From an uncultured Holdemania sp. (GTDB lineage Bacteria; Bacillota_I; Bacilli_A; Erysipelotrichales; Erysipelotrichaceae): a DNA stretch of 64,000 nt. Position numbers and translations under genes: made by a program. Positions 24,089-33,153 of the stretch are shown piece by piece. Each line of letters begins with the position of its first letter. The first letter of the stretch is position 1. A model generated the notes under the pieces. The model was not told where the DNA came from. It saw nothing but the letters and a program-made list of their open reading frames with translations, and did no database searches. The stretch lies in contig CAJFOC010000035.1 of NCBI GenBank assembly GCA_904395815.1, positions 1-64,000 on the forward strand, read 5' to 3'.

Positions 24089-25366
24089 ATGTCAACTTGG
24101 ACGTTAAAAGAAAAATCAACCGGCGAGCTGAAAGTCACCATTGATGGTGAAAACTGGAAAAAAGCTCAGACAAAAGCTTTCAATAAATTAGCGAAAGAAC
24201 TGCAGATCCCGGGGTTCCGCAAGGGATCGGTTCCTGCCGTGCTGGCGAAGAAGCATGTGCCGACGCAGAGCATTCTGCTGGAAGCGGTGGAAAGCTGCGC
24301 GCAGCAGCTGCTTGACGAGGGCATGGAGGAGCATCAGCTGTGGCCGATTTCCCGTCCGGAACTGAGCATTGAGGAAATCAGCGAAGAAGCGGCGACCATG
24401 AGCTTTACCTTCGCCGTCAAGCCGGAAGTCAAGCTGGGCGAATACAAAGGACTGCCGTATGAAATGGCGGAAACCGCCGTCAGCGAGGAGGAAGTGGAAG
24501 CCGAGCTGAAGCGGATCCAGGAGAACTTTGCCGAGCTGGAAGTCAAGGATGACGAGGGAACGGTAGAAAACGGCGACACGGCGGTGATCGATTACGAAGG
24601 TTTCAAAGACGGCGTCGCCTTTGAGGGCGGAAAAGGTGAGAACTATCCGCTGGAAATCGGTTCCGGCAGCTTCATCCCGGGTTTTGAAGAAGGTCTGATC
24701 GGTATGAAGAAAGAGGAAACAAGGGAAGTCAGCGTCACCTTCCCGGAAAACTATCATGCTGCGGATCTGGCGGGCCAGCCGGTGATTTTCAAGGTTACGG
24801 TTCATGAGATCAAGCGCAAGGTGCTGCCGGAGCTGAATGACGATCTGGCCAAGGACGTCAATGCACCGGATGTCGAAACGATGGAAGACCTGCGGGCGCT
24901 GATTCGCAAGAACATGGAAGAACAGAAGCGTCAGAATGCGGAAAATGAAGCGACCAACAAGCTGATGACAGCGATCACGGACGCTTCGGAAGTTGAAATT
25001 CCGGAAATCATGATCAAGGAAGAAACGGATAACATGATTCAGGATTACGCCAACCGTCTGCAGCAGCAGGGAATCACGATGGAACAGTTCTACTCACTGA
25101 CAGGCCAGAGTGAACAACAGCTGCGTGAGCAGATGGGCAAGGATGCGGAAAACAAGGTGAAGCTGCGCCTGGTGCTGGATGCCATTGCGGCCAAGGAAGG
25201 CCTGGAGGCTGGCGAAGAGGACATCGAGAAGGAATACGATCTGATCGCTTCGCAATACGGCATGGATAAGCAGCAGGTCAAGGAAGCGCTGCCTTCCGCT
25301 TCGATCGCTTACGATGTGCGTCTGCGCAAAGCTCTGGATTTGATCAAGGATTCTGCCAACAAATAA
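24089..25366 (+). CDS. tig: trigger factor, ribosome-associated chaperone/prolyl isomerase
   Basis: A 425-residue protein started at ATG 24089 (MSTWTLKEKS). The ATG at 24068 overlaps the only ribosome site (AGGAGG 24071-24076), so it cannot be used. The N-terminal ribosome-binding domain carries the GFRKGSVP signature loop, the middle FKBP-type prolyl isomerase domain spans about 150-240 (GDTAVIDYEGFKDGVAFEGG), and the C-terminal helical arms complete the cradle. It binds the exit tunnel and shields nascent chains. In Bacillus it precedes clpX and lon; here clpX is missing and lon follows directly. Confidence 0.96.
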   Translation: MSTWTLKEKSTGELKVTIDGENWKKAQTKAFNKLAKELQIPGFRKGSVPAVLAKKHVPTQSILLEAVESCAQQLLDEGMEEHQLWPISRPELSIEEISEEAATMSFTFAVKPEVKLGEYKGLPYEMAETAVSEEEVEAELKRIQENFAELEVKDDEGTVENGDTAVIDYEGFKDGVAFEGGKGENYPLEIGSGSFIPGFEEGLIGMKKEETREVSVTFPENYHAADLAGQPVIFKVTVHEIKRKVLPELNDDLAKDVNAPDVETMEDLRALIRKNMEEQKRQNAENEATNKLMTAITDASEVEIPEIMIKEETDNMIQDYANRLQQQGITMEQFYSLTGQSEQQLREQMGKDAENKVKLRLVLDAIAAKEGLEAGEEDIEKEYDLIASQYGMDKQQVKEALPSASIAYDVRLRKALDLIKDSANK

Positions 25367-25384
25367 GACGCTCAGCGTCTTTTT
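25365..25384 (+). terminator. terminator between tig and lon
   Basis: AAGACGC-TCA-GCGTCTT, a 7-bp stem, is followed by TTT. It is small and may only partly stop transcription into lon. Confidence 0.65.
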
Positions 25385-25414
25385 CAATACCAACAGAAGA
25401 TAAGGAGGGTGTCA

Positions 25415-27733
25415 ATGAGCAACGAGAAAATGGAAGTCACGGTTCCGGTTATTGCAACCCGGGGAATTATCGTTTTTCCTCAGCAGGACATCATGATTGA
25501 GGTCGGCCGTGAAAAAAGCATCCGCGCTGTGGAAGAGGCGGAAGAGAAGTTTGACGGCCATGTCTGGCTGGTATGCCAGAAAGACATTATGATTGACAAT
25601 CCTGTTCCTTCCGATTTGTACACTTTCGGTACGCTGTGCCGGATCAAAAATATCCGCCGGAAGGAAGGCTTCATGCGGATTACCTTCAGCGGTCTGGAGC
25701 GGGCCGAACTGGTTTCGCTGCAGGATGAGGGGCGGATCTGGATGGCTGCCGTCCGTCCGGTAGCGGATGTTGCCGGCGACAACATGGAAGAAATGGCGCT
25801 GATCCGTCAGCTGGCCAAAGAATTTGAGAATATCGCTTCTCAGGTCAATAACTTTCCGCCGGAAATCATCGCTCAGCTGACCAAGGGAGTCTCGGCGCCG
25901 ACACTGGCGGATCAGTTTGCCCAGTATTTCCCGCTGCCTTTGGAAAAAAAGCAGGAACTGCTGGAAACGATCCATGTCAACGACCGGCTGCTTCTGATCA
26001 TTCGGGAGCTGGAAAAGGAACGTCAGCTTTCTACGATTGAAAACAGCATCAACGAAAAAGTCAAGGAACGGATTGACGAGTCGCAGAAGGAGTATTATCT
26101 GCGGGAAAAGCTGCGCGCCATCAAGGAAGAGTTGGGTGATGTTTCCAACCAGTCTGATGATTCGGAAGATCTGCGCAAAATGATCGAGGAAAATCCGTAT
26201 CCGGATTACGTCAAGGAAAAGGCCCGCGAGGAGCTGGCCCGTTATGAAATGCTGCCGGCGGCATCCGGCGAGGCCGGGGTAGTCAGAACATATCTTGACT
26301 GGCTGCTGAATGTGCCATGGTGGCAGCAGACGGAAGATAACGAGGACCTCAATCTCGTTCAGCAGCGGCTGGATGAGGATCACTTCGGACTGGAGAAGGT
26401 CAAGGAGCGGATCATGGAATATCTGGCGGTCAAACAGATGACGCAGTCGCTGAACGCGCCGATTCTGTGTCTGGTCGGTCCTCCGGGAGTCGGTAAAACA
26501 TCACTGGCCAAATCGGTCGCCCGGGCTCTGGATCGCCGTTTTGTCAAGGCGTCTTTGGGCGGCGTTCGGGATGAGGCGGAAATCCGCGGTCATCGCCGTA
26601 CGTATCTTGGCTCTTTGCCGGGGCGAATCATTCAGGGCATGAAAAAGGCCGGCGTGATCAATCCGGTATTTCTGATCGACGAAATTGACAAGATGGCGTC
26701 GGATTACAAGGGGGATCCGTCCAGCGCGATGCTGGAGGTGCTCGACCCGGAGCAGAACAAGCTGTTTTCTGATAACTATCTGGAAGAGCCGTATGATCTG
26801 TCCAAGGTCATGTTCATTGCGACGGCCAACACGCTGGACAGCATTCCTGCCGCGCTGCGCGACCGTCTGGAGATCATTGAACTGTCTTCCTATACGGAAG
26901 TGGAGAAAGTGTCGATCGCTTCGCAGCATCTGATCCGCAAACAGGCGGAAATCAACGGACTGAAGCCAAGCCAGTTCAAACTTGGCGAGGAGGAACTGAT
27001 CTATCTGATCCGTCATTATACCCGGGAAGCCGGCGTGCGTCAGCTGGAGCGGGTGATCGCTTCGCTGTGCCGCAAGAGCGTGCTGGCGATCATGAAGGAC
27101 AAGAAGAAGTCGGTCCGGGTGACCAAAAAGCTGATTCAGGAATGGCTGGGTAAGGAAAAGTTTGAATATGGCGTCAAGGAAAAGAAGAACCAGATCGGCG
27201 TGGTGACCGGCCTGGCCTACACTTCCTTTGGCGGCGATATTCTGCCGGTAGAAGTGACCTGTTTTGACGGCAAGGGCAAGCTGATCGTTACCGGCCAGCT
27301 GGGCGATGTGATGAAGGAGTCAACGGAAATCGCGCTGGATTACGTGAAATCCAAGGCTTCCGATTACCATATCGATCCGGGTTTTTTCGAGCAGCATGAC
27401 ATTCATATTCACTGCCCGGAAGGCGCGGTGCCGAAGGATGGACCTAGTGCCGGGGTAACGCTGACCACGGCGCTGGTCTCGGCCATTACCCAGAAAGCGG
27501 TGCAGGCGGATCTGGCGATGACGGGTGAGGTGACATTGCGCGGCAATGTGCTGCCGATCGGTGGTCTGCGTGAAAAATCGCTGGCGGCGCACCGCAGCGG
27601 AATTTCAACCGTGATCATTCCGAAAAACAACGTTAAGGACCTGGATGAGGTGCCGGATACGGTAAAAAATGACATCCGCTTCATTCCGGTTGAAACCGTT
27701 GATCAGGTCATTCGTGAGGCGTTAGTCCGATAA
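25415..27733 (+). CDS. lon: ATP-dependent protease Lon (endopeptidase La)
   Basis: A 772-residue protein started at ATG 25415 a few bases after AAGGAGGG; the in-frame GTG at 25409 lies inside that site. An N-terminal substrate-binding domain is followed by a coiled coil, the AAA+ domain with Walker A GPPGVGKTSLA and FLIDEIDKM Walker B, and the protease domain with the catalytic Ser in PKDGPSAG and Lys in REKSLAAHRSG. It degrades damaged and regulatory proteins in the cytosol. Its stop overlaps the ysxC start by one base. No lonB or HrcA-type CIRCE site is visible. Confidence 0.97.
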   Translation: MSNEKMEVTVPVIATRGIIVFPQQDIMIEVGREKSIRAVEEAEEKFDGHVWLVCQKDIMIDNPVPSDLYTFGTLCRIKNIRRKEGFMRITFSGLERAELVSLQDEGRIWMAAVRPVADVAGDNMEEMALIRQLAKEFENIASQVNNFPPEIIAQLTKGVSAPTLADQFAQYFPLPLEKKQELLETIHVNDRLLLIIRELEKERQLSTIENSINEKVKERIDESQKEYYLREKLRAIKEELGDVSNQSDDSEDLRKMIEENPYPDYVKEKAREELARYEMLPAASGEAGVVRTYLDWLLNVPWWQQTEDNEDLNLVQQRLDEDHFGLEKVKERIMEYLAVKQMTQSLNAPILCLVGPPGVGKTSLAKSVARALDRRFVKASLGGVRDEAEIRGHRRTYLGSLPGRIIQGMKKAGVINPVFLIDEIDKMASDYKGDPSSAMLEVLDPEQNKLFSDNYLEEPYDLSKVMFIATANTLDSIPAALRDRLEIIELSSYTEVEKVSIASQHLIRKQAEINGLKPSQFKLGEEELIYLIRHYTREAGVRQLERVIASLCRKSVLAIMKDKKKSVRVTKKLIQEWLGKEKFEYGVKEKKNQIGVVTGLAYTSFGGDILPVEVTCFDGKGKLIVTGQLGDVMKESTEIALDYVKSKASDYHIDPGFFEQHDIHIHCPEGAVPKDGPSAGVTLTTALVSAITQKAVQADLAMTGEVTLRGNVLPIGGLREKSLAAHRSGISTVIIPKNNVKDLDEVPDTVKNDIRFIPVETVDQVIREALVR

Positions 27734-28320
27734 TGGAAATTCGGGAAGCGAGCCTGCTGGCCAGCGCTCCCTCCCGGGAGCACTGGCCTGACAGCGATCT
27801 GCCGGAAATCGTTCTGGCCGGTCGCAGCAATGTCGGCAAATCTTCGCTGATCAATTGCCTGTGTCAGAAAAAGGCGCTGGCCTATGTCGGCAAGACGCCA
27901 GGGAAAACCCGGCTTCTGAATTTCTTTCAGGTGAACCGACAGTTTGTGCTGGTCGATGTCCCGGGATATGGGTATGCCAATGCCTCCCATCGGCAGCTGA
28001 TGCAGTTTGGCGCGATGATGGAAGAATACTTTGGCGAACGTTCTCAGCTGAAGGGATTGCTGCTGCTGGCGGATCTGCGTCACAAACCGACGTCGGATGA
28101 TGTGACGATGGCTGAGTTTGCCCGCTATCACGGCATTCCTTTTGTCATCGCGGCGACCAAGGCGGACAAGGTGCCCCGTTCCCGCCGGCATGCGCAGCTG
28201 CAGCTGGTTGCCAGTACATTGGATTGCGACATTCAGGATGTGCTGCCTTTTTCCAGCGTGACGCAGGAAGGCCGGGAAGCGGTGCTGGCGGCGATGGAAC
28301 AGTTCATTCACAGGAAATAG
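27733..28320 (+). CDS. ysxC: ribosome biogenesis GTP-binding protein YsxC/EngB
   Basis: A 195-residue TRAFAC GTPase: G1 GRSNVGKSSLIN, G2 TPGKTR, G3 DVPGYGYA and G4 TKADK are all clear. It assists late assembly of the 50S subunit and is essential in Bacillus, where it also follows lonA. It is coupled to lon by a one-base overlap and ends immediately before a strong terminator. Confidence 0.96.
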   Translation: MEIREASLLASAPSREHWPDSDLPEIVLAGRSNVGKSSLINCLCQKKALAYVGKTPGKTRLLNFFQVNRQFVLVDVPGYGYANASHRQLMQFGAMMEEYFGERSQLKGLLLLADLRHKPTSDDVTMAEFARYHGIPFVIAATKADKVPRSRRHAQLQLVASTLDCDIQDVLPFSSVTQEGREAVLAAMEQFIHRK

Positions 28321-28352
28321 AGATCTTCCGGACAAAACCGGAAGATCTTTTT
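28321..28352 (+). terminator. strong terminator after ysxC
   Basis: A perfect 11-bp stem, AGATCTTCCGG / CCGGAAGATCT, is followed by six T residues. Confidence 0.92.
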
Positions 28353-28420
28353 TCATAAGGGGATTGGCGGCGGCATACACTGTCAGTGATCATGAAAGCA
28401 TGGCTGAGGAGGAATGCCGC

Positions 28421-29074
28421 ATGAGACCGATGTTGATTGAAAAACGACTGGAACTGGGACATCCGGTAGACGAACTGCTGGATTGCCGGGTTCTGAATGA
28501 GATTCACTACCAGCAGCAGGAGGAAGGAATCCGCGCGCTGGGAACGCTGCAGGTTCGTGGTCAGGTTCGTGAGGCGGGGCAGATATCGGATCTGGATGAG
28601 GAAATCACGCTGGATGTGCTGGCGCCGCTGTCCAAACTGCAGGATCCGGACCGCTTTCGCCTGCGTCTGCACCATTATGACGCCCAGGTCATCGATCGCC
28701 AGATTGTCATTACCGTTCAGATGAACGTCTATGGGATGAAAGAGGAACGGACGGATCCGTCTCAGGATCAGAATGAGTCGGCCATCTCTTCCGCGATGGC
28801 GCCGATCCGCGATGAACCGGAACCGATGCCGGAACCAGAATCGCTTATCGAAACGGACGATATCCCGCCTGTTTCGCAAGAAGAGGGGTTACAGGCTATT
28901 GAGGATCTGTTCGATGATGACGACTGCGTTCTGACGACCTGCCGTTATGTGCTGGCCAGACCGGGCGATACCTACGCTGCGATTGCCGAGCGGTGTCATG
29001 TCGCGGAAAAACAGCTGATCGCCCTCAACCATAACAAACCGCTGCAGGAGAAAACGCTGGTGCTGCTGCCGTAA
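28421..29074 (+). CDS. LysM protein resembling SpoVID, stage VI sporulation
   Basis: A 217-residue protein started at ATG 28421, eight bases after GAGGAGG. The first 110 residues have the beta-rich pattern seen at the SpoVID N-terminus (GTLQVRGQVREAG, LDEEITLDVLAP, ending IVITVQMNVYG). An acidic Pro/Glu linker follows, then a C-terminal LysM motif (about 173-217: RPGDTYAAIAERCHV, LNHNKPLQ). SpoVID links coat encasement to the forespore surface in Bacillus, where the order is ysxC-hem genes-spoVID-ysxE-valS; here the gene sits between ysxC and valS. Orthology is inference from layout and position. Confidence 0.72.
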   Translation: MRPMLIEKRLELGHPVDELLDCRVLNEIHYQQQEEGIRALGTLQVRGQVREAGQISDLDEEITLDVLAPLSKLQDPDRFRLRLHHYDAQVIDRQIVITVQMNVYGMKEERTDPSQDQNESAISSAMAPIRDEPEPMPEPESLIETDDIPPVSQEEGLQAIEDLFDDDDCVLTTCRYVLARPGDTYAAIAERCHVAEKQLIALNHNKPLQEKTLVLLP

Positions 29075-29106
29075 GCGGACGTCCGGGATTCCAGAATGAA
29101 ATCCGG

Positions 29107-29135
29107 TTGACAAGCCCCGGTTCAGTGCCTATAAT
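29107..29135 (+). promoter_or_regulatory. consensus sigma-A promoter for the valS T-box transcript
   Basis: Perfect TTGACA (29107-29112) and perfect TATAAT (29130-29135) with a 17-base spacer. Confidence 0.9.
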
Positions 29136-29141
29136 TAAACC

Positions 29142-29369
29142 ATCTACGTTGAACGGGAGAAGTAGCCGCTTCGGACAACCAGAGAGCTTTCGGCAGGTGG
29201 AAGAAAGCCGGAAGAAGCGTGTGAACCGTCGCCCGGAAGTTGGTTTTCTGAAAGATCAGTAGGAAAATCCGGATTGCCGACGTTACCGGTCAGAGCGCAT
29301 CCTGAATCGCAGGATGAAATAAGGTGGTACCGCGCAATCAGCGTCCTTGTCAGTAAGGACGCTTTTTTG
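29142..29369 (+). promoter_or_regulatory. T-box leader (valine) with terminator
   Basis: The leader has a stem I with an AGTA motif near 29160 on its 5' side. On the 3' side a GTC (29228-29230) after GAACC is the likely valine specifier codon. The T-box core AAGGTGGTACCGCG lies at 29321-29334, and a terminator AGCGTCCTT/AAGGACGCT with T-run spans 29340-29368. Uncharged tRNA-Val (GAC) would stabilise the antiterminator and switch on valS. The specifier is read by eye and is less certain than the T-box itself. Confidence 0.93.
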
Positions 29370-29406
29370 TTCAACGGGATGGTAGTGAAAAGAGGAGGAA
29401 TATCGG

Positions 29407-32028
29407 ATGAGAAAGGAACTGGCCCCGAAATACAATCATCTGGAAGTGGAACAGGGCTATGAACAATGGATTCAGGAAGGGTATTTTACCGCCGGCGATA
29501 AGAGCAAGGATCCGTTCTGTATTGTCATTCCGCCGCCCAATGTTACCGGCAAGCTGCATCTGGGACATGCCTGGGATACGACGTTGCAGGATATCATTGC
29601 CCGCTACAAGCGAATGCAGGGGTATGATATGCTGTGGGTTCCGGGAATGGATCACGCCGGCATCGCCACGCAGGCCAAAGTCGATGAAAGACTGAAGAAA
29701 GAAGGCGTTTCCCGCTATGATCTGGGGCGGGAAAAGTTTCTGGAACGGGCCTGGCAGTGGAAAGAGGAATATGCCGGTCATATCCGGCAGCAATGGGCCA
29801 AACTGGGACTGTCGCTGGATTATACCCGCGAGCGCTTTACGATGGACGAAGGACTGAGTCAGGCGGTCACCAAGGTTTTTGTCGACTATTACAATGCCGG
29901 TCTGATCTATCAGGGCGAGCGGATCATCAACTGGGATCCGCAGGCCAAAACGGCGCTGAGCAACATTGAGGTAGTGCATAAGGAAACCGAGGGCGCGATG
30001 TATACCTTCAACTATCGGGTTGTGGAGACCGGCGAATGTTTTCAGGTCGCGACGACGCGGCCGGAGACGATGTTCGGTGATGTCTGCGTTGTCGTTCATC
30101 CTCAGGATCCGCGTTTTCAGCATCTGATCGGCCTGCATGCGATCAATCCGGCCAATGGAGAGTCGCTGCCGGTCATCGGCGATGATTACATCGATATCGA
30201 ATTTGGTACCGGCGCAATGAAATGTACTCCGGCGCACGATCCCAACGACTTTGCGATTGCCGAGCGCCATCATCTGCCAAAGATCATCTGCATGAATCCG
30301 GATGCGACGATGAATGAACGCTGCGGTGAATTTGTCGGAATGGACCGGTTTGAATGCCGGGCAAAGCTGACGGAAAAAATCCGTCAGGAAGGCAATCTGA
30401 TCGGAATTGAGAAGCATGTCCATCAGGTCGGCTATTCAGAGCGGACCGATGTGATCGTCGAGCCGATGCTTTCCAAACAGTGGTTTGTCAAGATGAAGCC
30501 GCTGGCGGAGGAAGTGCTTCGTTACCAGCAGGATCCGCAGACCAAGATCAATTTCTATCCGCCGCGATTTGAAAAGACGTTCAATCAGTGGCTGGAAAAC
30601 ATTGAAGACTGGTGCATTTCCCGTCAGCTCTGGTGGGGACACCGCATTCCGGCCTGGTATCACAAGGAAACCAAAGAAGTGTATGTCGGAGCCCAGCCGC
30701 CGCAGGATCCGCAGAACTGGACGCAGGATGAAGATGTGCTGGATACCTGGTTCTCCAGCGCGCTGTGGCCGTTTTCCACGCTGGGATGGCCGCAGCAGAC
30801 GGAAGATCTGAAGCGGTATTATCCCAACGACGTGCTGGTTACCGGCTATGATATCATCTTTTTCTGGGTAGCCCGTATGGCTTTCCAGGCTCGTTACTTC
30901 ACTCATTCCAGACCGTTTAAGGATGTTCTGATTCACGGTCTGATCCGGGATGCGCAGGGGCGCAAAATGTCCAAATCGCTGGGCAACGGCATCGATCCGA
31001 TGGATGTCATCGAACGTCATGGCGTCGACAGTCTGCGTTTCTTTTTGACGACCAATTCCACCCCGGGTCAGGATATGCGCTACATCGAGGAAAAGCTGGA
31101 AGCGTCCTGGAACTTCATCAATAAAATCTGGAATGCCTCCCGGTTTGTCATGATGAACATACCGGAAGAGCTGTCGCTGCAGGATCTGGATCTGAGCGCG
31201 CTGTCCATCGCCGATGCCTGGATTCTTCAGCGTCTTAACCAGACCATCCGCTCGGTGACCGCCAACATGGACCGCTATGAATTCGCGCTGGTCGGCAACG
31301 AGCTGTATGGTTTTGTCTGGGATGATTTCTGCAGCTGGTATATCGAGCTGAGCAAGGCCGGACTCAACAGCGGGGATCCGCAGATTCGCAAGACGACGCA
31401 GTCCGTGCTGATCGTCTGTCTGCGGGCAATCATCCGTCTGCTGCATCCGTTCATGCCGTTTGTAACCGAAAAGATTTACAGTGCGTTGCCGCATGAGGAA
31501 AAAGCCTGCTGTCTGGCCAGCTGGCCGAAAGAACTGCAGGATCTGGATCTGAGCCGGGCTCAGGAAGCGGAACGGCTGATTTCCATCATCAAAACGATCC
31601 GGCAGATCCGGGTAGATTACAGCATGAAGCCTTCCGCTGACATCGCGATGATCGTTTGCGATGTGGATCAGCAGATTCTTGCCCCGCAGCCGGAACTGGC
31701 TTCCATGATCGAGAAAATGTGCCGGGCGCATTGGGTTGATCAGCTGCAAGGCGAAACGCTGGTCCGTCCGATCAGCGGCGGATCCATCGCCGTACCGATG
31801 AACGACGTCGTCGATCTGGAAGAGGAAAGAAACAAGCTTTTGAAAGACAGCGAACGTCTGGAAGCGGAAATCCGCAGAGCAGAGGGAATGCTGGCGAACG
31901 AGCGATTTGTAGCCAAGGCTCCGGCTCAGAAGGTGGAAGAGGAACGCCGCAAGCTGACGGCCTATCGTCAGCAGCTGCAGATCGTTCAGCAGCGATTGCA
32001 GGAAATTGAGCGTCATTCATCAAACTGA
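29407..32028 (+). CDS. valS: valine-tRNA ligase
   Basis: An 873-residue class I synthetase. The HIGH motif appears as HLGH (near 52) after PPPNVTGKL, and KMSKS lies in GRKMSKSLGNG (near 520). A CP1 editing domain (about 205-350) removes mischarged threonine. The anticodon-binding domain has the DWCISRQLWWGHRIP block before it, and the C-terminal coiled coil (about 800-870) clamps tRNA. Length is full. Expression is controlled by the valine T-box upstream. folC, the usual Bacillus neighbour, is absent. Confidence 0.98.
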   Translation: MRKELAPKYNHLEVEQGYEQWIQEGYFTAGDKSKDPFCIVIPPPNVTGKLHLGHAWDTTLQDIIARYKRMQGYDMLWVPGMDHAGIATQAKVDERLKKEGVSRYDLGREKFLERAWQWKEEYAGHIRQQWAKLGLSLDYTRERFTMDEGLSQAVTKVFVDYYNAGLIYQGERIINWDPQAKTALSNIEVVHKETEGAMYTFNYRVVETGECFQVATTRPETMFGDVCVVVHPQDPRFQHLIGLHAINPANGESLPVIGDDYIDIEFGTGAMKCTPAHDPNDFAIAERHHLPKIICMNPDATMNERCGEFVGMDRFECRAKLTEKIRQEGNLIGIEKHVHQVGYSERTDVIVEPMLSKQWFVKMKPLAEEVLRYQQDPQTKINFYPPRFEKTFNQWLENIEDWCISRQLWWGHRIPAWYHKETKEVYVGAQPPQDPQNWTQDEDVLDTWFSSALWPFSTLGWPQQTEDLKRYYPNDVLVTGYDIIFFWVARMAFQARYFTHSRPFKDVLIHGLIRDAQGRKMSKSLGNGIDPMDVIERHGVDSLRFFLTTNSTPGQDMRYIEEKLEASWNFINKIWNASRFVMMNIPEELSLQDLDLSALSIADAWILQRLNQTIRSVTANMDRYEFALVGNELYGFVWDDFCSWYIELSKAGLNSGDPQIRKTTQSVLIVCLRAIIRLLHPFMPFVTEKIYSALPHEEKACCLASWPKELQDLDLSRAQEAERLISIIKTIRQIRVDYSMKPSADIAMIVCDVDQQILAPQPELASMIEKMCRAHWVDQLQGETLVRPISGGSIAVPMNDVVDLEEERNKLLKDSERLEAEIRRAEGMLANERFVAKAPAQKVEEERRKLTAYRQQLQIVQQRLQEIERHSSN

Positions 32029-32037
32029 CCGTGAATG

Positions 32038-32073
32038 AAAGAGGAGGTTTTACTATAAGACTCCTCTTTTTCC
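32038..32073 (+). terminator. terminator after valS
   Basis: A 9-bp stem, AAAGAGGAG / CTCCTCTTT, closes a 14-base loop and is followed by TTT. Confidence 0.85.
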
Positions 32074-32137
32074 TTGGCAAAAGACTGTCGCAGTCAGCAG
32101 GTTCTCTGTATAATAGAACTGAAATCAGGAGGAATCT

Positions 32138-32401
32138 ATGATCAGAAGAATCATTTGGATTGACAGGAAACGCTGCGATGGGTTGGGAGATTGTCCGCCG
32201 TTTTATCCGCAACAGGCGTTCCGATTTGAAACACGCAAAGTTCACAGCGCAAATGGCCAGAAGAACAGGAAGAGCGGCAATCGTTCTGGCGGCGGGATGC
32301 AAAAAGCGGCCGATATGGCCCTGCATCGCAATACGAAACGGTTACCGGTGAAGATGCCTGTGATCGGCCGGCAGGGCGAAATCGCCGGTCAGCCGATATG
32401 A
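32138..32401 (+). pseudogene. probable decayed 2[4Fe-4S] ferredoxin gene
   Basis: A TATAAT (32109-32114) and an AGGAGG site precede an ORF that begins like a small ferredoxin (MIRRIIWIDRKRC). It then jumps straight to the second-cluster motif CDGLGDC, as if the first cluster had been deleted. The cysteine expected before the following Pro is Tyr (FYPQQA). After about residue 32 the frame becomes Lys/Arg/Gly-rich and unlike protein. Another frame stays open from about 32233 into yaaA, consistent with a frameshift. A complete ferredoxin needs eight cysteines; only two in context remain. It could also be a short unrelated ORF. Confidence 0.45.
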
Positions 32402-33153
32402 TGCGTCTGGTCATCGCTCCCGCAAAACGATTTCATCCGCCGGAACAGGTATACGCAGAGGTAACCCGGCCGCTGTTGATGGATGAAACGCAGCGTCTTC
32501 TGACGGTGATGAAAGAGAAAACGGCAGAACAGCTGCAGTCGATGCTGGGATGCAGCCGAACGCTTGCCGAACAGGCCTGGCAGCAATATCAGCACATGGA
32601 CCTGCAGGCCCGGGGCAGCGCGGCGTTATTGACTTATGATGGAATTCAGTATGCGACGATGGCGCCGCATGTGTTTTCCGATGAAGAAATGGCTTATCTG
32701 AACGAGCATCTGCGGATTATTTCAGGGTTTTATGGGATTTTGCGGCCAAGCGATGGCATTGTGCCTCACCGGCTGGAAATGGATACGCCGTTTCATACTT
32801 CCTTCTGCCGCAGTCTGAATGATTTCTGGGGCAGCAAGGTGGCAGAAGTGCTGGGGGAACAAGCGTCGGTGATTGTGGATCTGGCCAGCGCTCAGCACTC
32901 CTGGATCCTGAAAACCCATCTCAGGCGCTGTCCGCTGATCAAGTGCTGGTTTAAGGAAGAAACCGCAACGGGATTGCGGGAAAAGGGCGTGTACGTGAAG
33001 ATTGCGCGCGGGGAAATGGTTCGTTTCGCCGCCGCCATCCAGGCGCAATCCCCGCAACAGCTCAAACAGTTCAGTGCCCGCGGCTATCGGTTTCGCGCTG
33101 ATCTGTCAGATCCGTACAATTATGTTTTCAGCCGAAAGGAGGAACAACGATGA
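32401..33153 (+). CDS. yaaA: YaaA family protein (DUF328/UPF0246), peroxide stress
   Basis: A 250-residue protein. The N-terminus MRLVIAPAKRF matches the family's opening, and the core LRPSDGIVPHRLEMDT block near residue 115 is diagnostic; a C-terminal NYVFSRKE-type end is also typical. In E. coli YaaA limits free iron and DNA damage during hydrogen peroxide stress. ATG 32398 is also possible. No ribosome site is evident, and the frame is open upstream through the ferredoxin remnant, so translation may once have been coupled to it. It overlaps the nucleosidase gene by four bases. Confidence 0.88.
   Translation: MRLVIAPAKRFHPPEQVYAEVTRPLLMDETQRLLTVMKEKTAEQLQSMLGCSRTLAEQAWQQYQHMDLQARGSAALLTYDGIQYATMAPHVFSDEEMAYLNEHLRIISGFYGILRPSDGIVPHRLEMDTPFHTSFCRSLNDFWGSKVAEVLGEQASVIVDLASAQHSWILKTHLRRCPLIKCWFKEETATGLREKGVYVKIARGEMVRFAAAIQAQSPQQLKQFSARGYRFRADLSDPYNYVFSRKEEQR

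Noticed and set aside
30436-32016. A 526-codon reverse-strand open frame inside valS
   Set aside because: valS is complete and unmistakable on the plus strand; the antisense frame has no recognisable motifs.
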